Assembly: GCA_964366055.1 (NCBI GenBank)
Contig: CAYISE010000024.1
Location: forward strand, 1 to 6,785
Length of the DNA: 6,785 nucleotides
Reading direction: 5' to 3'
Origin: JBBTQX01 sp964366055
Lineage (GTDB): Bacteria; Patescibacteriota; Minisyncoccia; UBA6257; GWB1-50-10
Below the pieces are notes generated by a model that worked only from the letters and a program-made list of their open reading frames with translations, was not told the origin of the DNA and did no database searches. Made by a program: the position numbers and the translations under genes. This document shows, piece by piece, positions 1 to 4,018 of this stretch (position 1 is its first letter; the number at the start of each line of letters is the position of its first letter).

Positions 1-40
1 ACATCATTCGGGATTCTGCTGGAAGTAAGTCCGAACTTTT

Positions 41-49
41 TGGTATAAT
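41..49 (+). promoter_or_regulatory. Extended -10 promoter of the leading intergenic region
   Basis: The stretch TGGTATAAT is a perfect extended -10 (TGnTATAAT), with the hexamer at 44-49. No good TTGACA-like -35 lies 16-18 nt upstream, but extended -10 promoters often do not need one. Transcription would begin near 56 and run into the structured, apparently non-coding segment that ends in the terminator at 186-226. The assignment rests on sequence match alone. Confidence 0.5.
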
Positions 50-63
50 GACCACCATTTCAG

Positions 64-169
64 ATTTGCCGAAGAAATTGCCTCGGGGCTTCGCCCCTCG
101 GCATTGGTTTCCGCCAAGAAATTCCAGGGGGTTTTGAATTCCGCCAAAAGAATTCCCGCCGAAAGTCGG
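64..169 (+). repeat. Degenerate short repeats, core TTCCGCCAAGAAATTCC
   Basis: Related copies lie at about 64-82, 107-125, 136-157 and 150-169. The second (TTTCCGCCAAGAAATTCC) and third (ATTCCGCCAAAAGAATTCC) are the closest pair. The third and fourth share GAATTCC(C)GCC followed by an AAAG-type tail and overlap at a shared GAATTCCC. Spacing is irregular, so this is not a CRISPR array or a regular iteron. Possible explanations are a decayed intergenic element, a recurring protein or RNA contact motif, or chance in a low-complexity region. Confidence 0.4.
79..103. other. GC-rich hairpin with symmetric TC/TC internal loop
   Basis: TGCC (79-82) pairs with GGCA (100-103), and GGGGC (85-89) pairs with GCCCC (93-97) across a TTC loop. 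The two stems are separated by a 2x2 TC/TC mismatch. It has no following T-run, so it is not a terminator. It lies inside the candidate small RNA and resembles REP-type intergenic palindromes in form. Confidence 0.5.
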
Positions 170-172
170 CGG
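156..172. other. Perfect 7-bp hairpin CCGCCGA / TCGGCGG
   Basis: CCGCCGA (156-162) and TCGGCGG (166-172) are perfectly complementary around an AAG loop. The following GGTTCGAGCC superficially resembles a tRNA T-arm, but the flanking bases do not form the five-pair T-stem, so no tRNA is called. It sits just upstream of the terminator stem in the candidate small RNA. Confidence 0.5.
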
Positions 173-185
173 TTCGAGCCGATGG

Positions 186-226
186 AAACAAGAAAATCTC
201 TCGCCCCCGAGAGGTTTTCTTGTTTT
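186..226 (+). terminator. Strong intrinsic terminator, 18-bp stem with CCCC loop
   Basis: Positions 186-203 pair continuously with 208-225, with one T-G wobble, around a CCCC loop at 204-207. The distal arm ends in TTTTCTTGTTTT, which supplies the U-rich tract. It closes the transcript predicted from the promoter at 41-49, or any read-through from a gene to the left. The opposite strand is also A/T rich at its end, so some bidirectional activity is possible. It separates the leading segment from the radical SAM gene, whose own -10 box follows immediately. Confidence 0.75.
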
Positions 227-239
227 GATGAAAATGGGT

Positions 240-245
240 TATACT
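240..245 (+). promoter_or_regulatory. -10 box TATACT for the radical SAM gene
   Basis: TATACT matches the -10 consensus in five of six positions. The best -35 at 17-bp spacing is TTCTTG (217-222), which is weak and lies inside the terminator arm. Transcription would begin near 252, leaving a leader of about 50 nt before the ATG at 303. Confidence 0.4.
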
Positions 246-286
246 GCTCTCCAGCACTTAAAAATAACTTAACAATTCACAAATAC

Positions 287-294
287 AGGAAGGA
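287..294 (+). promoter_or_regulatory. Strong Shine-Dalgarno AGGAAGGA fixing the radical SAM start
   Basis: AGGAAGGA lies 8 nt before the ATG at 303, and this strong match supports that start. It shows that canonical Shine-Dalgarno initiation is used in this genome, in contrast to rplU further right. Confidence 0.8.
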
Positions 295-302
295 CACTTA
301 GA

Positions 303-2213
303 ATGGAAAAGAGAAAATTGCGCATCGTGTTTGTACGGTGCACAAACTATGCCGACGGTTACCCGATACGGTGCCATATCGGCGTCATCCGGAGTAACAC
401 GCTCGCGCAGATGACCACACTCTCCCGCGATATCGCGCGCGACCCGTTTTTTGAAGATACGGAGGTGGAGGTTCTCGCCTACGATGAGGCAACCACCGAC
501 GTGCCTGTAAAGAAAATTCTTCGCGCGAAAGCGCGGGGAACGACGGTCATCGTCGGTCTCGCGGGGGTGCAAACCAATCAGTTCCCGCGGGCGCTTGATA
601 TCAGCGCGCAGTTTCTGCCGCACGGGATTCCTGTAGTTATCGGGGGATTCCATGTGAGCGGAACGCTCGCGATGCTGGGGCTCACGGAAGATCTCAAAGG
701 CGCGATGGCGCAGGGCGTCATCCTCGTCGCGGGGGAGGTAGAGGAAGGACGGTGGACGGAAATAGTAAAAGACATCGTGCAGAGGAAGACACAGCAACTC
801 TACAATTTCCTGAATGCGCTTCCTGACCTTACCTCCGCGCCGCTCACATTCCCCACTAAAAAAGAGGTAGGGAGAGGATTCGCCAGCCCCTTCGGGACGC
901 TTGACACCGGGCGCGGATGCCCTTTTCACTGCGATTTCTGCACCATCATCAACGTGCAGGGGAACGATGTGCGATTCCGCGACCCTCAAAAAATCGTCGG
1001 GGTTGTGGAAGAAGGATACCGCCGCGAGGGGATTAAACACTGGTTTTTTACGGACGACAACTTCGTCCGTAATCCGCACTGGGAGCAAATCGCCCGAGGG
1101 TTCATCGCGCTGCGGGAGAAAGGTCTGCCCATTACTTTTATGATACAGGCGGACCTCGCGGCGAAAAACAAAAAGGATTTTTTCCCGCTTATCGCCCGCG
1201 CGGGATGCGTGCAGATGTTTCTGGGAGTAGAAAGCGTGAACCAGAAGAATCTGCGGGTGGAGGGGAAGTTCCAGAATCAGGTGAAGGACTACCGCGCGCT
1301 GATAAATCTTTGCCACGAACTCGGAATTGCGGCGCACGCGGGATACATCCTAGGATTGCCATTTGATACCGCAGAAAGCATCCAAGAGGATATCACAACG
1401 TTGCAACGCATCGGTTTTGATGCGGCATCGTTCTACATTCTCACGCCGCTCCCCGGGTCCGCGGACCACAAACACTGGGTGGAAGAAGGGCGGTGGCTTC
1501 ATCCCGATTTCAACACGTACGACAGCGCGCACGTCGCGGTGAAGCCGGAGAGTATGGAGGCGGATGAACTTATGGAGTCCTTCACGAACGCGTGGGAGCA
1601 ATTTTATTCCACCGACTACATGGTGGAGGTATGCCGACGCTGGAACGAGAACAAGCGGCAGTACTGGGACCGTCTTTCATTTTTCATGTGGTATCTGTAT
1701 GCATCGCGGCGCGGATTCCATCCGATGAATTTCGGGTTTTGGTTCCGGAAGAAACGGTCCGACAGGCGGTCCGGCTTCCCTAAGGAGAGCATACCCGCAT
1801 TTTGGCGGGGAAGAGCGAAAGATACGCTCACGGAGTTGAGAATCATCGCGAAGCTTTTCTTCCAAATGGAAGAGGTCTGGCTCCGGAGCAGAAAAAAATC
1901 CCAATTTGAGGAGGACCTTTCTGTGTTTGCCGCAAAGGCAAAAGCCGGGGTACGGGATTGGCGGGAACTCAAAATTCGGGAGGTGCGAGCGCTTTACCGG
2001 GAACTTCGGGACAAAATACCCGGCCTCCGCGTGCCTTCGTGGCTCACCTTGTGGCTCAAAAAGCATAATGTCTTCGCGAGCACCTCGCGCGCGTACGCGG
2101 AGAGCATCTGGAAACGATGGTATGTGCACTTGTGGAATCCCTTAAAATGGCTTGAGGTGTGGTTGCTTGAAGGAATCAACGGGGTAAGGTTTATTAAAAA
2201 CCTTATCTCGTAG
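303..2213 (+). CDS. Cobalamin-binding-type radical SAM enzyme, substrate unknown
   Basis: This 636-residue protein has the class B layout: an N-terminal B12-binding-like Rossmann domain (about 5-160), a radical SAM barrel (about 195-440) and a basic, Trp-rich C-terminal region (440-636). The N-domain carries VIGGFHVSG (112-120) and a GEVE signature (144-147), but no DxHxxG cobalamin-ligand motif, as in many such enzymes. The [4Fe-4S] cysteines are C206, C210 and C213 in RGCPFHCDFCTIINVQG. Other family marks are FFTDDNF (248-254), QMFLGVES (304-311), AGYILGLPFDT (346-356) and LTPLPGSADH (380-389). From memory, these match a widespread uncharacterised family, distantly similar to hopanoid methylases such as HpnR; the class typically methylates or rearranges unactivated carbons. 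The substrate cannot be read from sequence. It appears monocistronic, with its own promoter, Shine-Dalgarno and terminator. Its GCG/CGC-heavy codon use suggests possible transfer. Confidence 0.9.
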   Translation: MEKRKLRIVFVRCTNYADGYPIRCHIGVIRSNTLAQMTTLSRDIARDPFFEDTEVEVLAYDEATTDVPVKKILRAKARGTTVIVGLAGVQTNQFPRALDISAQFLPHGIPVVIGGFHVSGTLAMLGLTEDLKGAMAQGVILVAGEVEEGRWTEIVKDIVQRKTQQLYNFLNALPDLTSAPLTFPTKKEVGRGFASPFGTLDTGRGCPFHCDFCTIINVQGNDVRFRDPQKIVGVVEEGYRREGIKHWFFTDDNFVRNPHWEQIARGFIALREKGLPITFMIQADLAAKNKKDFFPLIARAGCVQMFLGVESVNQKNLRVEGKFQNQVKDYRALINLCHELGIAAHAGYILGLPFDTAESIQEDITTLQRIGFDAASFYILTPLPGSADHKHWVEEGRWLHPDFNTYDSAHVAVKPESMEADELMESFTNAWEQFYSTDYMVEVCRRWNENKRQYWDRLSFFMWYLYASRRGFHPMNFGFWFRKKRSDRRSGFPKESIPAFWRGRAKDTLTELRIIAKLFFQMEEVWLRSRKKSQFEEDLSVFAAKAKAGVRDWRELKIREVRALYRELRDKIPGLRVPSWLTLWLKKHNVFASTSRAYAESIWKRWYVHLWNPLKWLEVWLLEGINGVRFIKNLIS

Positions 2214-2221
2214 TTGTATCA

Positions 2222-2254
2222 AAACCCCATTGCGAAAACGCAGTGGGGTTTCTT
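2222..2254 (+). terminator. Intrinsic terminator after the radical SAM gene
   Basis: AAACCCCATTGCG (2222-2234) pairs with 2239-2251 through 13 bp, one of them a T-G wobble, around an AAAA tetraloop. It ends in TTTCTT. It begins 8 nt after the TAG stop and separates this gene from the membrane-protein unit. Confidence 0.85.
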
Positions 2255-2280
2255 AATGGGAGTATGAATAGGTATGGATG

Positions 2281-2289
2281 TGCTATAAT
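2281..2289 (+). promoter_or_regulatory. Extended -10 promoter of the membrane-protein gene
   Basis: TGCTATAAT is a perfect extended -10 (hexamer at 2284-2289). No clear -35 is seen at the expected distance. Transcription would begin near 2296, after the in-frame ATG at 2278. That ATG therefore cannot be the start if this promoter is used, which supports the downstream start at 2335. Confidence 0.6.
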
Positions 2290-2334
2290 AACCATACGTT
2301 ATATAAAGGTCGAGTAATTTATGGAATGCAAATA

Positions 2335-3015
2335 ATGTTTATTCAAGATTGGACTTCGGTGGTGGTCGGTTCTTTGCAGAGCATGTGGGTCGGTTTTATC
2401 GGCACTCTCGCCAACATTATCGGCGCCTTGGTCATCCTTATCATCGGTTTGATCGTGGCGGCCGGCGTTGGAGCGCTCGTTGAGAAAGTTATCAACTTAA
2501 TCAAGTTGGATAAGTTACTCGTGAGCATGGGCTTGAAAGAGTATTTTGATCGGGCCAATATGACCATAAACACCGGCAAATTTTTCCACAAGTTGGTCTA
2601 CTGGTTTCTGGTCGTCGTCTTTTTATTGGCGGCTACCGACATTCTCGGTTTTTACTCGCTTTCCGGTTTCTTGAAGGATGTGCTGCTTTACGTGCCGAAC
2701 ATCATCGTGGCGGTGTTGATTATGTTAGCCACTTTCGTCATCGGGCACTTCCTGCGCCACGTAGTGCGCGCTTCGGTAAAAAGCGCTCATTTGCACGGCG
2801 CCGGTTTCCTGGCCTCCCTGACCTGGTGGGCGGTAATAATCTTCGGTTTTCTCGCGACCCTTTCCCAGTTAGGAATCGCGCTCGCGGTGGTGAACGCTCT
2901 GATAACCGGTTTGATCGCGATGCTGGCTCTGGCTTTCGGCTTGGCTTTCGGCTTGGGCGGCAAGGATTACGCGATGTCTCTTATCGGCAAATTGCGGGAA
3001 CACACCGAACACTAA
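2335..3015 (+). CDS. Small MscS-like membrane protein with conserved TM helices, no beta domain
   Basis: From the ATG at 2335 the product is 226 residues. An in-frame ATG at 2326 is possible; the one at 2278 is excluded by the overlapping promoter. The chosen start gives MFIQDW, a beginning I recall from related Patescibacteria proteins, although its Shine-Dalgarno is weak (GGA at 2323-2325). Hydrophobic stretches predict about five transmembrane helices, near residues 20-49, 86-104, 118-141, 158-178 and 183-207. The last, rich in Ala, Gly and Leu and ending AFGLAFGLGGKDYA, resembles the pore-lining helix of MscS and the 'conserved TM helix' repeat family (PF05552, from memory). The protein ends about 20 residues later, so the MscS cytoplasmic beta and alpha/beta domains are missing. 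A role in osmotic or mechanosensitive transport is an inference. Terminators flank it on both sides, so it is probably transcribed alone. Confidence 0.8.
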   Translation: MFIQDWTSVVVGSLQSMWVGFIGTLANIIGALVILIIGLIVAAGVGALVEKVINLIKLDKLLVSMGLKEYFDRANMTINTGKFFHKLVYWFLVVVFLLAATDILGFYSLSGFLKDVLLYVPNIIVAVLIMLATFVIGHFLRHVVRASVKSAHLHGAGFLASLTWWAVIIFGFLATLSQLGIALAVVNALITGLIAMLALAFGLAFGLGGKDYAMSLIGKLREHTEH

Positions 3016-3037
3016 TTTTCTTAATTGAGAAAAGATT

Positions 3038-3074
3038 AATCCAGTTCCTTCAAGGGAGCTGGATTTTTCTTTTT
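3038..3074 (+). terminator. Intrinsic terminator after the membrane-protein gene
   Basis: AATCCAGTTCC (3038-3048) pairs with GGAGCTGGATT (3055-3065) through 11 bp, including one T-G wobble, around a TTCAAG loop. It is followed by TTTCTTTTT. It starts 22 nt after the TAA stop and ends only about 20 nt before rplU, so rplU must have its own promoter or depend on read-through. Confidence 0.85.
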
Positions 3075-3079
3075 GGGTT

Positions 3080-3088
3080 TGTTATCTT
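3080..3088 (+). promoter_or_regulatory. Probable extended -10 promoter of rplU, leaderless or nearly so
   Basis: TGTTATCTT fits the extended -10 pattern (TGnTATNNT), with hexamer TATCTT at 3083-3088. Starting about 7 nt downstream places the first transcribed base at about 3095-3097, on the rplU ATG (3096). The only Shine-Dalgarno-like string, AGGA at 3090-3093, is 2 nt from the ATG, too close for normal use. The -35 zone falls in the arm of the preceding terminator. Confidence 0.45.
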
Positions 3089-3095
3089 TAGGAAT

Positions 3096-3407
3096 ATGAA
3101 TTTCGCGGTAATAAAAACAGGCGGGAAGCAGTATAAAGTGAAAGTGGGGGATAAGATTAAAGTTGAGAAGTTAATCGGCAAGATTGGCGATATTTTGAAG
3201 TTGAACGAAGTTTTGCTCAAGACGGATGGCGACCGGGCGGAGATCGGCGCTCCTTATATAAAAGACGCCGCGGTGGAAGCGGAGATTTTGAACCAGGCGC
3301 GGGACGACAAGAAAATCATCTTTCGCTATCACTCCAAGACGAGATACCGCAAGACAAAAGGACATCGGCAGAATTATACCGAATTAAGAATCGCCGCGAT
3401 TCGCTAA
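3096..3407 (+). CDS. rplU: 50S ribosomal protein L21 (bL21)
   Basis: This 103-residue protein, the usual length for bL21, binds 23S rRNA in the large subunit. The N-terminus MNFAVIKTGGKQYKVKVGD is the classic L21 opening, which fixes the start; the same frame runs open upstream into the membrane-protein gene, but that extension is not real. It is followed by the beta-barrel region (KVEKL ... VLLKTDGD ... IGAPYIKDAAVEAEIL). The basic C-terminal part, YHSKTRYRKTKGHRQNYTELRI (split: YHSKTRYRKTK, then GHRQNYTELRI), carries the conserved GHRQ-x-YTEL segment that contacts rRNA. The usual downstream partner rpmA (L27) is not here; the next gene is convergent recR, 14 nt away. Expression probably comes from the -10 box at 3080-3088. 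No terminator with a T-run follows it. Confidence 0.97.
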   Translation: MNFAVIKTGGKQYKVKVGDKIKVEKLIGKIGDILKLNEVLLKTDGDRAEIGAPYIKDAAVEAEILNQARDDKKIIFRYHSKTRYRKTKGHRQNYTELRIAAIR

Positions 3408-3412
3408 TTAGG
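3379..3412. other. Imperfect hairpin over the rplU/recR convergent junction
   Basis: GAATCG (3388-3393) pairs with CGATTC (3397-3402) around CCG. AATTA (3382-3386) pairs with TAATT (3405-3409), and CC (3379-3380) with GG (3411-3412), separated by small mismatches. It includes the rplU stop codon and ends 10 nt before the recR stop. Neither side has a proper T-run, so it is not called as an intrinsic terminator. It may still slow polymerase or protect the 3' ends of the two facing transcripts. Confidence 0.4.
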
Positions 3413-3421
3413 CGTGAGAAT

Positions 3422-4018
3422 TTACAGCCGGTGCTCAAAAGAACTCCCCAGAGTGCTTTCGTCGGCAAACTCTATCTCGCCGCCGGTGGGAAGGCCGCGG
3501 CTCAAGCGGGTGATTTTCGCCGCCAAATCCCGGAATTCGCGTTTAATCAAATCGGCCGTGAAATCCCCGATGGCGGTGGGATTCAGGGCGATAATCAATT
3601 CCGTTATCCTCCCGTCCTCGCTCTTTATCCTGGATTTCAAATGCTCCAGCCGCAGTTTTTGGGCGGTTTCCAATACGCCTTTTTCGGCCAGTTTGCCCAA
3701 GATGAAGTAGTGGCCGCGGTAGCTCCCGATTTTTTCCAACGACAGCAGGTCGGTTTCCTTTTCAACAATTGCGATAATTAGCGGGTCGCGTTTAGCATCG
3801 GCGCAAATCTCGCAGATTTTTGAACCGCCCTGCTTCAAAAAGAAACAGCGTTCGCAGCGATCCAATTCTTTCAATTCTCTTAAGGATTTTTCCAACTCGC
3901 TAAGCGTCGCTTTGGGGAGCGCGGTGAGATAAAAAGCCAGCCGCGTCGCCTGGCGGGGACCCAGCGCCGGCAGTTGGGAAAACGCCTCAATAAATTTTTT
4001 TATCGGTTTGGGAATCAT
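3422..4018 (-). CDS. recR: Recombination mediator protein RecR
   Basis: RecR works with RecO (and RecF) to load RecA on single-stranded gaps during repair. This 198-residue product has the normal family length and domain order. A helix-hairpin-helix region is near residues 8-33 (LPALGPRQATRLAFYL). The zinc finger uses C55, C58, C69 and C72 (CxxC-x10-CxxC). The Toprim domain starts at about 81 with IIAIVE, and the C-terminal Walker-B-like element GLPTGGEIEFADE is at 175-187. The usual Toprim segment resembling GG-x-ISPLDGI-x-P is replaced by GKLAEKGVLETAQ (108-120), so the middle is divergent, as I recall for other Patescibacteria RecR proteins. The ATG overlaps the dnaB stop (ATGA) and has AGGA 6 nt upstream (4025-4028), indicating translational coupling. 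RecF and RecO are not in the window. Confidence 0.95.
   Translation of the reverse strand: MIPKPIKKFIEAFSQLPALGPRQATRLAFYLTALPKATLSELEKSLRELKELDRCERCFFLKQGGSKICEICADAKRDPLIIAIVEKETDLLSLEKIGSYRGHYFILGKLAEKGVLETAQKLRLEHLKSRIKSEDGRITELIIALNPTAIGDFTADLIKREFRDLAAKITRLSRGLPTGGEIEFADESTLGSSFEHRL

Larger units (their letters stand above)
56..226 (+). ncRNA. Candidate orphan structured small RNA of unknown family
   Basis: The segment is bounded by a perfect extended -10 box just upstream and a strong intrinsic terminator at its end, giving a predicted transcript of about 170 nt. Inside are a GC-rich hairpin at 79-103, a second at 156-172 and the 18-bp terminator stem. Long-range pairings are possible, for example 102-107 with 179-184, or 107-112 with 184-189; these two exclude each other. 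I find no convincing open frame. I compared it by eye with tRNA, SRP RNA (no GGAA-capped helix with its conserved loop), tmRNA and the cobalamin riboswitch (no B12 box) and none fits. It could instead be a leader or attenuator of the radical SAM gene, or a decayed repeat element. The family is unknown to me. Confidence 0.3.

Noticed and set aside
1..137. Possible tail of an upstream gene (frame 1 open to TAA at 46-48; frame 3 open to TGA at 135-137)
   Set aside because: Too short to recognise. Frame 3 runs through the GC-rich hairpin and gives a low-complexity peptide, and the frame 1 stop overlaps the -10 box. A gene end before 48 cannot be excluded.
166..184. tRNA T-arm-like string GGTTCGAGCC
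   Set aside because: The five-pair T-stem does not form and no acceptor, D or anticodon arm is found around it.
60..301. Two overlapping 65-codon frames, one on each strand, in the leading intergenic region
   Set aside because: Both are Arg/Pro/Ser-rich translations of the repeats and terminator hairpin, and neither has a credible ribosome-binding site.
56..302. Cobalamin or SAM riboswitch upstream of a cobalamin-type radical SAM gene
   Set aside because: No B12-box-like sequence or SAM-riboswitch core was seen, so the structured leader cannot be assigned to these classes.
258..1337. A 359-codon open frame on the minus strand opposite the radical SAM gene
   Set aside because: It is antisense to a gene with clear motifs, has no recognisable domain and is explained by the GCG/CGC-rich codons of the sense gene.
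1677..2129. A 150-codon minus-strand frame opposite the C-terminal part of the radical SAM gene
   Set aside because: It has no domain or start signal, and its Arg/Pro-rich composition is typical of a shadow frame.
2826..3407. Longer rplU frame beginning inside the membrane-protein gene
   Set aside because: The extension runs through the terminator and another gene's coding sequence, and L21 starts canonically at MNFAVIKTGGKQ.
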